Source: Dryomyza anilis
Taxonomy: Eukaryota > Arthropoda > Insecta > Diptera > Dryomyzidae
Assembly: GCA_951804985.1 (NCBI GenBank)
Contig: OX638130.1
Span: forward strand, 103,924,040 to 103,988,039
Direction: 5' to 3'
DNA: 64,000 nucleotides
Numbering within the stretch: the stretch's first letter is position 1; each line of letters opens with the position of its first letter. This document shows positions 1 to 11,289 of the stretch, piece after piece. The notes below the pieces were generated by a model. The model did no database searches. It saw nothing but the letters and a program-made list of their open reading frames with translations, and was not told where the DNA came from. The position numbers were made by a program, and so were the translations under genes.

Positions 1-3000
1 GTTGGTGGCAACAAACGACCACTGACTGGCTCTCAAAAGGAAAAATACAAACTTCCCTCATTCCAAGTGCGTGAAGGTGACAATGTCAACATCGATGTAA
101 CTGCACCTGGTGCCTCACTTGCACTCGGTTTAATGTTTTTCAATACGGGCAATCGTGCGGTCTCCGAATGGATGAAACCACCAAACACCAACTATTTACT
201 TGATCTGGTGCGTCCGGATCTGTTGCTGTTGCGCACCATAGCACGTGGTCTCATACTCTGGTCCGATGTACAACCGCACAGTGACTGGCTATTTGGACAA
301 TTTCCCGAAAATCTACGCTTTGACATCGAGCGCGGAGCAGCAGTTAATCCGGGCGATGATATTGATCACGAGGCCATAACGTATGTCATACGCTTGTCTA
401 ATTCGCATTGTGCGATTTTTAATATATTTTTGATTTTTTTTTTAGACAAGCCTATTGCAATATTATTGCTGGTTCTGCTTTTTGTATTGGTCTCAAATAT
501 GCTGGCACCGAAAATCCGGAGGCATTTACCGCATTGCGCAAGGCTATTAAACTGTTTCTTGCCTTTCCGGGCAAATATGTTGGTGAATTTGCTGGCAAGG
601 CAACGGTCGAAAATAGTCTCATGTTGATATTGCTCTCGATTTCGTTGGTTTTTGCGGGCACTGGCGATTTGGAAATTTTACGTATTATACGTTATTTGCG
701 TTCGCGCATTGGCAGCGCACACTCGCAGGTCACCTATGGCTCACACATGGCGATACATATGTCTTTGGGTTTCTTGTTTTTGGGCGCGGGACGCTTTACG
801 CTGGCGAAGACACCCGAAGCGGTGGCTGCTTTGGTGTGCGCATTGTTTCCGAAGTTTCCTAATCATAGCAATGATAATAGGTATGTATCACACAATGTTT
901 TATGATATATGTCTTGGGAAAATTTATACCCACTTTCTGTAATTTATACCCACTTTCGTTTCGAAAAGAACGACGAAACGAATATTTAACGTCAAAATTT
1001 CGTCATTCACATTTTGATTTCGTGTTACATAACGTTGAAATTTATATAAAATGACGTCACCTTAGTCTAATAGTATTTCGTTTCGAAATACAGAAAGATG
1101 CAGTTAATTTAAAATTTAGCTTTTTCTCAAAACATAAAAATACATGCCGTATTTCTGAATTCGATTTAGAAATAGTTGCTATTACGTAAACTGAATACGA
1201 AAAAGTCTTTATTCCGAAACCCTATTACGTCAAAAATAATTTTATAAACATTTTAGACTAAATAAAAATGACACATTATCTGAATTTTGATCAAATTATG
1301 TTTGATTTGTATGGAAATTTGTAGTCAAACGTTTTAAAATTAGTTTAATTTATACAAACAAATTTTTTCAAATGAATTCATAAAAAATTCGAACATAAAA
1401 ATAATCTAAATACAAAATTGATTATTTATAAAATCTATAGCTAAATCAAAAAAAAAAAAAAATTGATATTCTCGAATTCTTATGAGCGAAAATTAAAATA
1501 AAAAGAAGTACTCGAGACAAAATTTATGGATGTTTCAGGAATATTTGGGCCTTTTTTTGCGGTAAACAAATAAATAAATGGAAAATTTGGAGAAGACATT
1601 TTTAGCAGGATCGATGCAGTTTAAAAACATTTTTCAACAGATCTTAAGCAGATAAAGGCGGAGTTTGTATCAAAAGCTGTCTATTTTCTGACTTCTTAAA
1701 ATATGCCGTGAATGTAACATTAAATGTCCACTAAATTTTATAACCTAGATAAATTTTTATAAGCCACTACACACTTCCCAAAATATTATAATTGTCTGTG
1801 TGTTTGCTGGAATTATGTTCAAAATTTTACTGAAAAATGCCAGAATTTTGTCGCGGGAGGTGGTCAAATTTTGAAGAATTTTAATGGCAAATTCAAGGGC
1901 TATTTTGGGATCGGGAAGACAATATGTAGCTTTAGACACAAACTCCGCCTTTGTCATCTTATGCAATAGAAAACTACTAAGTATGCAGCCAAAATCAGCA
2001 CTCGAAAGTTATACAGAATTGATGTATTGCCTATCGATAGGAAAAACTTTTCTCATTTTGTATAATAGTGTATTTTGATTTTTCCTTAAAAGATTAAACG
2101 AATGTAATATTCTTGAAAGCGAATTAGAAACAAGTTTGGTATTGCTGAGTATTTTAAAGAAATATGTATTACAAAATTCGAATTTGAATACAATAAATTA
2201 ATTGTTTCAAAAAAAAAAAAAATATATCAATCATGTTCTGCATTTCACTTTAGAATTGATGGTGAACATGAAATGCCATGTTCCATAATTTCACATTTTC
2301 GAACATTACGAAATGCAATGTTCTAGGAGTTTGAATCATCCTTGAGGATATGCGCACCAATTTTTTCTCTCTTGAATTTTTCTTGCTAGTTCAAATTGTA
2401 CGAATAAATATTGAATTAACTCATTTTAATAAAATAGGTATTGTATTTGCTGTTTATGATCGATCATCTCCCAATAGACGTTTCGAACATGGATCAGCTG
2501 TCCGTACGTGAATTGTAAATTCCCCGAGTGGAAATTTAGTTCAGGATGCGATCATTGTCTGATCAGGCGCCTGATTTCAAGTCATGCAATGATCAGGGGT
2601 TTTGATCAGTGCCTGATTCAAAACGTGACGCTTTTCGAAGTTGCTATCATGAACAGGTTGCCTGACCAGGCTTCCTGATATTAGCCTTATATAATTCGAT
2701 GTATATTTAAATTCTTCTTATACTGATTTTACCAAATTTGAGACCTTTCAAACAAAAAGTTTTGTGAATAAAGGTATCTCAATAACTTTTGCAATGAAAA
2801 AAAGTCAACGTTTTGAGATATTTCAATTTTTTTAAAAATGTTGAACATTAATTGTTTTTGTTTTACGACTTCTTTTGATAAAGGAATTTTCAATAAGAGC
2901 GCTACAATAGTTTTTTTCAACAGGGACGCTACAAAAGTAGAGTGACAGGGACAGCAAACGACGCCATATTTCTTGCCGCTCTTTTGACATTTCTCTTCAG

Positions 3001-5409
3001 TAAAGTTTGCCATTTCATGATGATTTCATGATATACGAGTCAACAACGAGTCGAAATTATTAAAAATTTATACCGAAATTCGAATTCGTATATCTTTCCA
3101 TCATGAAATGGCAAACCTTACTGAAGAGAAATGTCAAAAGAGCGGCAAGAAATATGGCGTCGTTTGCTGTCCCTGTCGCTCTACTTTTGTAGCGCCCCTG
3201 TTGCAAAACCCTTTACTTTTAAGATATTGTCTTAACGAGCTCAAGGTCCAATTGTTTGTTGTTTTATTTGTTGGTACAAAACACCCAATTTGTACCGACT
3301 GGACCTTGAACACGTTAAGACAATATCTTAAATGTTGAAAATTTTTATATCTCCTGCATTTGAGTTTAACATTTATTTATTATGCTTGGTTTTCACCATG
3401 TCATTTTGTGTCAGTTTCATGTTTGAAAATTTCTCAAATTTACTGTTTTTCGACATGGCAAGGATGCCTTATCGTATTCTGATCAGAGACGGATGCGAAA
3501 TATGGGTATACTGGGGTCCGTCCATTTGGCAGAAAAACCTTTCTCAATCCGTCCGTTTTGCAATTACGGATTTAATATGAAAACGGACGGATAGCAAAAC
3601 ATATCAGAAAAATTTAAAAATGTAACAATTTATTAAAATATTGCAGAATTTAAAATTTTACACTATTATTTAAATACTTTAAGTTAATTGAATTAATTGG
3701 TAATTAATCTGAGTGACACCCATTATTACAAAAAATTAATTTCTTTCAGATATCATCTGCAAGCCTTTCGTCATCTGTATGTGCTCGCAGTGGAGCCGCG
3801 TCTATTTCTGCCACGCGACATTGACACGCGCAAGCTCTGTCTCTGCAACATTTCCGTCTTGGAGATTGGCAGCAAAGAGCTGAAACGTTTGCCGATGGCG
3901 CCATGTATGCTACCCGAACTAAGTCGTTTGCAGAAGGTGGTCGTCGATGATCCCATCTATTGGCCGGTCTCATTTGAAAAAGGACGTAATTGGGAACAGC
4001 TAGTGTAAGTCAACATTTATTTTTTTTTCTATTATTATATAAAATTGCTATATTATGCTTCGTGTAGTTAACAAAAAAAAAACGTATAATGAATTTTAGT
4101 AAAAATGTCTATTTAAAATGATGGTTTTATCACCACAGCAAGGCTTTGGAAGTTTGCGGTTGCATTGACATCAAGAAACGCACTGGCTGCCTGTCGCATC
4201 TCGAGGATCCCGATCGTTTGAAGAGCATGTTTGCACAAACATTAACCACCGAACAGTATACGTGCTGGAACATCGATGTCAAAACATTGGAGACATTCTC
4301 CAATGATCCATATGTTATTGGCTTCACCGATCGCTTTTTGAGCGATGCCAATGTTGAGCATGTGGGACGCGCTGAATTGCAACGCTATCAGCAGCTTATA
4401 ATACTATTCTATAGAGCAGTGATCAAGGATAAAATGCATGCTTTACCCATTTATCTGTCCATAGCTGATGTAAGTATTGAATATATTGCTTTAAACGGTG
4501 TGGTAAAAATACGTAACCACCAAGTGTGCAGAGATTGAGTTTTTTGCGATATCAATGTTAGATATCTTTAACACTTGCATTATATGAATAGTTTTATCAA
4601 TACGATCGGCAGATATAGAAGCAACAAATCGAAGTTATATCGTAACGAGAATGATTCGAATACCCGTATCTTAAAACAATTTAAATAAGTTTGATATCAA
4701 AATTCTTGAAAATTTTAAATTGAGATCAAATTTTGTGCTTGAACTTCGAAAAATCTTTGATACTACGTAGAAAAATCATTAAAAATTAAATTTTAATCTC
4801 TAAACCACTTTGAGAATTGTGCGAGGCTCCGAACCTCGGTTTTATCACCAGAAATGTTTGCAGCAAATCGTAAAAAATGTAAACCCCATATTAATGTTGA
4901 CTATAGTTACGGTCCCAAGTGTCTGTTACGTTCTCTTATATTAAAGTTTAATATTTATATATTTTCCTTCCACACAGGCTCTCCAAAAACTCACCACCAA
5001 ACCAACCTCCTACAATGTTTGGCAAATGAAATTGATCGACCTCTATATGCAGTCCAACAAAGTCGAACATATACTCATCTCCAAGGAAATTGTCAATGCA
5101 TATGTCTATCAATTCAAAAGACTGCTCTACACGTGGCGCACAGCATATGTAACAAATTTGCAAAAATATTTAGAAATGCAAAATTTAAATACAGCCACAA
5201 TTGCGAATTTGAGCAGCGATGATGTATCAAAAATGTTGGCAGTCATTATATATCATGGAATGCCACCAAATGTTCTCAATTTGATTGAACTCACTGGACG
5301 TTTAAATTATATGGGTTGTGTGTTGGGACTGACAAAACTCAAACTAGAACCGTTGGCTATGAATTGTATCATTTATATATTACAACAAACAAGTAACTTT
5401 GTTGAGTAG
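1..5409 (+). CDS. shtd: Anaphase-promoting complex subunit 1 (APC1), C-terminal 610 residues, 5 exons, 5'-partial
   Basis: Scaffold subunit of the APC/C ubiquitin ligase that drives mitotic cyclin and securin destruction; called shattered in Drosophila. Exons as I splice them: 1-380, 446-880, 3750-4004, 4139-4469 and 4978-5409 (TAG at 5407). Donors are GTATGT, GTATGT, GTAAGT and GTAAGT; each acceptor is a pyrimidine-AG. The phases join without a break and give 1833 nt. The protein shows the alpha-helical PC (proteasome/cyclosome) repeat signature of APC1: APGASLALGLMFF, a LRTIARGLILW stretch, AGSAFCIGLKYAG, and IHMSLGFLFLGAGRF followed by the HLYVLAVEPR segment. The stop is close to where I expect APC1 to end. 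The start lies upstream of the window. The 2.9-kb second intron holds several MITE-like repeats. ATTAAA at 5487-5492 is a candidate poly(A) signal. No frameshift or missing segment was seen. Family assignment is secure; exact splice sites are inferred. Confidence 0.95.
933..1097. repeat. MITE-like repeat with TTTCTGTA ends (copy 1)
   Basis: Lies in APC1 intron 2. It starts with CTTTCTGTAATT and ends with GAAATACAGAAAG, so the ends are imperfect inverted repeats. The inner sequence AAAATGACGTCAC followed by GTCTAATAGT is shared with a second copy at 31875-32022. No clear target-site duplication. I see no coding content. The family is not recognised. Confidence 0.5.
1651..1955. repeat. Interspersed repeat with GGCGGAGTTTGT inverted ends
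   Basis: The left end GATAAAGGCGGAGTTTGTAT is mirrored at the right end as ACACAAACTCCGCCTTTGTC, giving terminal inverted repeats of about 20 bp in APC1 intron 2. Related sequence recurs at 51537-51800 and 57850-58310, so this is a dispersed family, probably a non-autonomous DNA element. The inner part carries an 'ATATGCCGTGAAT' block that is also present in the other copies. No coding frame. Confidence 0.55.
2887..3215. mobile_element. Snap-back (palindromic) mariner-derived MITE, copy A
   Basis: Two arms of about 105 bp (2914-3018 and 3100-3204) are inverted copies of one another and flank a centre of about 80 bp. The arm reads outward from GGCAAACCTTACTGAAGAG to CCCTGTCGCTCTACTTTTG and ends near GCGCCCCTGTTG. 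The centre carries a degraded start of a transposase-like frame (ACGAGTCAACAACGAGTCGA). The same structure occurs at 37135-37373 and 59861-60100. The arms look like a 5' untranslated end duplicated head to head. Transposition would need a transposase from elsewhere. It lies in APC1 intron 2. Confidence 0.75.
3219..3331. repeat. Long-hairpin repeat
   Basis: AAGATATTGTCTTAACG...TCAAGGTCCA at 3221-3250 is repeated in inverse at 3300-3329 with about 28 of 30 positions matching, separated by about 50 bp. It abuts the right end of the snap-back element, so it may be a nested or separate small foldback element. No coding content. Confidence 0.65.
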
Positions 5410-6174
5410 ATGGTGTTAAATCAAAAACAAAAACAACAACAACAATTTGTTACAAAGTGTTTACAAAATACTTGGAATTTGTATTTATTAAAGAAGTATT
5501 TCAAAAATATAAAATAATAATAGTTTGTATAATTGCATAATATCCTAAAGTATAATTACATAATTTTCTACAATCTACAGAGTAATACAAATCAAATCAA
5601 CGAAATTTTTAATATGAGATTCGCCATACAATGTGATGTTTAACATTTTTGGAATTTGCCACAGTTTTATTTTTAAGTATAACGTATTTTAAAATGTGAG
5701 AATATTGTGTAATTCGTATGTGGTGCAGCGAAATAAGCCGTTCTCGATTACTGTAGCAGTTGCAAAGTGAAGGTGAGCAATTTGAGTTTATTAACCGACT
5801 GTGAAAATAGCTTAAAATCATAAAGATATATATGGGGATATTAGTTTTGCAACATCACTAAAACAAAATATAAAATATAAGACAAATTCTTATCATTTTA
5901 ACAATGAATAAATTTTAAAATATGACACTTTACTATTAAAAACACAAGAAAATTAGGTGCATCATAATTGAAACCATAGTTCGAAGTAACTGTTACAGTT
6001 TTTAATAATTTCTGTCAACATTATTAAAGCTTTTTGATGTACAATGTACAGAACTACTTAAAGTTTAGCAAACATATTTGTGTCAGCTTTTAAAAATTTG
6101 AATTTAGAATTTGGAAGACAACACTATTTCCTAACAGATATTTACACCTACTGTTGAGTAATTCCGCGCCACCA
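5410..6174. other. Intergenic region between convergent APC1 and SLC10 genes
   Basis: AT-rich 765 bp that must hold both 3' untranslated regions. Candidate poly(A) signals are ATTAAA at 5487-5492 for the + gene and TTTAAT at 6001-6006 (ATTAAA on -) for the - gene. No further gene, repeat or RNA seen. Confidence 0.6.
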
Positions 6175-9100
6175 CTAAGAGTCGCGATGTGCAATGTGTG
6201 ACTGTGACTCAAGTATGCCGTCCTTGACACCACCGGCTGTCCAACGTTTATACAGATACAAAGCAATCAATGGGAATGGCGTCATTATGGCCACGGCAAC
6301 TGGTATCACAGTGGTCAGATCTGCCTCCGGCTGTGGCAAACTGAAGCGCAATAAAAAGATGGCGATGCCAGTGTTTTGAATGCCTGTTTCAATGGCAATC
6401 GTTAAGGCATCGACGGTGTTTTGGCGCAGCGACTTGGCCAGGCACCAGGCCAGTACATAACCCAACCAGGGTAAGGCAAGGCCGCCGACAACAATCTAAA
6501 AATATGAAGATTAAAGATATAAATAAATTGCCATATTAATGAATATTATGAATATATGAATATATGAATATATGAATATATGAATATATGAATATATGAA
6601 TATATGAATATATGAATATATGAATATATGAATATATGAATATATGAATATATGAATATATGAATATATGAATATATGAATATATGAATATATGAATATA
6701 TGAATATATGAATATATGAATATATGAATATATGAATATATGAATATATGAATATATGAATATATGAATATATGAATATATGAATATATGAATATATGAA
6801 TATATGAATATATGAATATATGAATATATGAATATATGAATATATGAATATATGAATATATGAATATATGAATATATGAATATATGAATATATGAATATA
6901 TGAATATATGAATATATGAATATATGAATATATGAATATATGAATATATGAATATATGAATATATGAATATATGAATATATGAATATATGAATATATGAA
7001 TATATGAATATATGAATATATGAATATATGAATATATGAATATATGAATATATGAATATATGAATATATGAATATATGAATATATGAATATATGAATATA
7101 TGAATATATGAATATATGAATATATGAATATATGAATATATGAATATATGAATATATGAATATATGAATATATGAATATATGAATATATGAATATATGAA
7201 TATATGAATATATGAATATATGAATATATGAATATATGAATATATGAATATATGAATATATGAATATATGAATATATGAATATATGAATATATGAATATA
7301 TGAATATATGAATATATGAATATATGAATATATGAATATATGAATATATGAATATATGAATATATGAATATATGAATATATGAATATATGAATATATGAA
7401 TATATGAATATATGAATATATGAATATATGAATATATGAATATATGAATATATGAATATATGAATATATGAATATATGAATATATGAATATATGAATATA
7501 TGAATATATGAATATATGAATATATGAATATATGAATATATGAATATATGAATATATGAATATATGAATATATGAATATATGAATATATGAATATATGAA
7601 TATATGAATATATGAATATATGAATATATGAATATATGAATATATGAATATATGAATATATGAATATATGAATATATGAATATATGAATATATGAATATA
7701 TGAATATATGAATATATGAATATATGAATATATGAATATATGAATATATGAATATATGAATATATGAATATATGAATATATGAATATATGAATATATGAA
7801 TATATGAATATATGAATATATGAATATATGAATATATGAATATATGAATATATGAATATATGAATATATGAATATATGAATATATGAATATATGAATATA
7901 TGAATATATGAATATATGAATATATGAATATATGAATATATGAATATATGAATATATGAATATATGAATATATGAATATATGAATATATGAATATATGAA
8001 TATATGAATATATGAATATATGAATATATGAATATATGAATATATGAATATATGAATATATGAATATATGAATATATGAATATATGAATATATGAATATA
8101 TGAATATATGAATATATGAATATATGAATATATGAATATATGAATATATGAATATATGAATATATGAATATATGAATATATGAATATATGAATATATGAA
8201 TATATGAATATATGAATATATGAATATATGAATATATGAATATATGAATATATGAATATATGAATATATGAATATATGAATATATGAATATATGAATATA
8301 TGAATATATGAATATATGAATATATGAATATATGAATATATGAATATATGAATATATGAATATATGAATATATGAATATATGAATATATGAATATATGAA
8401 TATATGAATATATGAATATATGAATATATGAATATATGAATATATGAATATATGAATATATGAATATATGAATATATGAATATATGAATATATGAATATA
8501 TGAATATATGAATATATGAATATATGAATATATGAATATATGAATATATGAATATATGAATATATGAATATATGAATATATGAATATATGAATATATGAA
8601 TATATGAATATATGAATATATGAATATATGAATATATGAATATATGAATATATGAATATATGAATATATGAATATATGAATATATGAATATATGAATATA
8701 TGAATATATGAATATATGAATTTATGCATTTATGAATTTATGAAAATTTCAAATTATGAGTTTAATTTAATTAATGAAAAAATAAATAAAAAAACGAATG
8801 AACCATATGATTATGAATAAATAAATCAAATGAATGATAATAAAAAAATAGAAATTATTTTACCTGCCATGAGAACAGCTCAAAAAGATACAAATTTGTG
8901 CCGATCGCAAAAGCAATAATAAAAATTATTAAACACGAAGAGATCGGCTTCAGTAGATGCACTAGTACGCGTGTCACACGCGGCGACCACTTTTGAATGG
9001 CCACGCCTATACAAAGCGGCACAATCAACGCTGCTCCAAACATTGCAATTTTTGCATACGGCACACCAAGTGATGCACGATCAAAAATCAATTGTCCCAG

Positions 9101-10595
9101 TGTGAACAACCACACAGGCATCATGCCGAATGCAGCAAAATTACTAATGGTTGTCATCAACACCGAAAGATTTATGTTGCCGCCCAATATAACCGACCAA
9201 ATGTTGGAAGCACCACCGCTGGGCGAGACACCAGTGAAGAAGAGACCCAATTGCATTTCAACCGAATGCGGAAAGATCAGATATCCCAAGGCATAGCTCA
9301 GCACAGGCATAAGCATAAATTGCGATGCAAAACCAATGGCCGGTCCAATGGGACGTGTGATGAGCACACGTAAAACATTCAAATCCAGTGCAGCACCAAA
9401 ATTCACATACAACAAGGAAACGAGTAATGCCACTGAACCGGTGAACACATGATCGATGACACGTTGCTTACGTATGATGATCAGTTCGAGCGTATTCTCA
9501 CTGGGCACTGTGATGTTGGACATTGCATGGACGAGCTCCACATAGATGCGTGTCTTGCCCAGAAATAGGGCATCAATGGAGATGTTGCCGCGCCAGGAAC
9601 GTGTCAGCGCATCTATGTTATCGGGTAGTATTATGTGATCGACCGTGGCCAGCGTGGGATTTTCACTGTGCAGATGAAAGCTGTACTGGCTCTGCGAGGT
9701 GTCGATATCTGTGAAATTGGAAAAACTCATTTTAGAAAAAAGATGTAAGTAATGCAATATTCATGATTATATCTACTATTTCCAATTAAAACCGTTGGGT
9801 AAGATTTAGGAGTTGAAAAGGGTCACTGTTTTTGAAATGGGGTTTTAAATGTCATGCTAACTTTTGTAAATATTATCATTAGTAATAATAATAGTTTGGC
9901 GTTACAGCTCTGAATAATCTCTCTCACCATTTGAGCTGTGCAGAAACAAAAAATATATATTTCGACTAACTTTTTATACATGGAATGATTTTTAAGTGAT
10001 GAAATCATATTCAGCTCACAATAAACGCAATTAAAGATATTTAAAATGTCGGTACAATGAACTCATGAAATGATTTCACATATTTATCAAATTTATGAAT
10101 TTCGATTTTATTTCAAATATTCTTATTAGTTATCAGGGGTAAAATTATGTTTTCCGTGTTTCAAATTTCATATTTTTTGGAATACATGTCGAAATATTTC
10201 TATTATCACTCTAAGTTTCAATACCAGATGTCCTAAGTATACAAGTAATCTAATTTGTAAGTTTCGTTGATCGAGTATTTCTGATTTTCCTATAATCTTG
10301 ATTTCTACAGAAAGACAGACATCGCGCAATCACCTCAGAAGGTGAATATAGTTATGAATTTCATATTTGTTTGACTACCTGTCAACTCCAACAACACCTC
10401 GACTTGTGTGTCCATGTGCACCTGCGTTGTGTTCGGCGTAAAGCGCGCCTGCCAGCCAACTTTGCCGACCCTTGAGCCCGGTGTTGCTGCCAACACTTGT
10501 TGTTGTTGCTGTTGCGCCCAAGCCGCTGTTGACGTGTCCATTACAAGCAATAACATGCAAATTGCAGCAAATAGTTGAACTTTCAATGAATTCAT
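6175..10595 (-). CDS. SLC10 family (sodium/bile-acid cotransporter, P3-like) membrane protein, complete, 3 exons
   Basis: Exons on -: 10595-10379, 9708-8864 and 6495-6175, giving 1383 nt or 460 residues plus TAA/TAG-type stop at 6175-6177; phases join exactly. Residues 1-28 form a signal peptide (hydrophobic AAICMLLLVM, then an AWA site and a Q run). Residues 30-150 are a predicted extracellular domain, as in the P3/SLC10A3-A5 branch. From about 155 there are 8-9 membrane helices. Family marks: SPSGGASN at 234-241 with the downstream NLSVLMTT and FGMMPVW stretch, and ETGIQN at 390-395, matching the TM8 sequence whose Glu and Gln bind sodium in bile-acid transporters. The tail after 436 is short and polar. 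Substrate unknown; sodium-coupled organic anion uptake is only inferred from the family. ATG 10595 was chosen because it precedes the signal peptide; an upstream in-frame non-ATG extension lacks support. Intron 2 is dominated by an 8-bp satellite. Confidence 0.93.
6550..8717. repeat. Perfect 8-bp satellite, 271 x GAATATAT
   Basis: 2168 bp of uninterrupted GAATATAT units within intron 2 of the SLC10 gene. Partial units occur at both edges: GAATATTAT to the left, GAATTTATGCATTTATGAATT to the right. Because 8 is not a multiple of 3, all three minus-strand frames read the same stop-free octapeptide (FIYSYIHI), which creates a spurious 727-codon frame. No interruption is visible in any line, which implies recent expansion or homogenisation, or a consensus artefact of assembly. 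Confidence 0.98.
9880..9942 (-). mobile_element. 3' fragment of tRNA-headed SINE
   Basis: AGTAATAATAATAGTTTGGC followed by TCTCTCACCATTTGAGCTGT matches the 3' tail of the SINE copies at 13564, 49389 and 62671, in minus orientation. Only the last ~60 bp remain, so it is 5'-truncated. It lies in intron 1 of the SLC10 gene. Confidence 0.6.
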
Positions 10596-10740
10596 TGTCT
10601 TACTACGGAATGACTTGAGCGATCTACGCAAATTTTTAATTTCTTAATTTTGTGAAAATGCGATTAATCTCGCTTATCTCCCGCAAAGATAATGTTCATC
10701 TGTTATCTTAATTAAAGTCCTATGTTTTCGATAACAATTT
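10596..10740 (-). promoter_or_regulatory. Upstream region of SLC10 gene with GATA-motif cluster
   Basis: Within about 140 bp upstream of the ATG there are four GATA-type sites: TTATCT near 10674, AGATAA near 10688, TTATCT near 10702 and CGATAA near 10729. No clear TATA box was found. GATA factors drive gut and fat-body genes in flies, so a gut role is plausible, but this is inference from motifs only. Confidence 0.35.
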
Positions 10741-11289
10741 CAATTATTTGTTCACTTTATTAAATAAATCGTATTTTTCATTAGAAGTGCTTCTTTTTTT
10801 TCAAGTGCTTATTACTGTAGATCACTCGTTGATTGTATATGCTATGCATTCCATGCAATTGATAGCAGATGTAGTTGTTACAAACTTTCTAAAATGTGTC
10901 GCACAATTTATTTTTTTCTTTATACTCTCTTTCATATGCACTTTAGTTATATGTTTTATATTTAAAATATTTAAATAGTGCAAAATATTCGACGCATTTA
11001 CAAATGCAAATCACAATCAGAAACCGACAAAGTGCGTCGATAAAAATAAACACTGCAACTCAAGTTATTTATTGTAATGGAAAAATACCTTTGTTGTGAG
11101 TGGAACGAATGAATGGAATTAGTAAAAGTTTTTGAACACCACCATTATCTACAAAAAAAGAAAGTAGTAAATGTAAAAACTTATTGAAATGATCTTTAAA
11201 AAATCTAAGGCCCGCTTTTAGGCTTTTGAAATTTAATACGATTAGCATGCTTCCTGTTAGTTTACCATAGCATCTTCTACACAATTCCT
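10741..11289. other. Intergenic AT-rich spacer
   Basis: No supported gene. Short frames here are T-rich and look non-coding. The right part (about 11050-11289) could be the flank or 5' untranslated part of the adjacent retrotransposon. Confidence 0.4.

Noticed and set aside
6546..8729. 727-codon minus-strand frame of FIYSYIHI repeats
   Set aside because: It is produced by the 8-bp satellite; all three frames are open for the same reason. It lies within a spliced intron.
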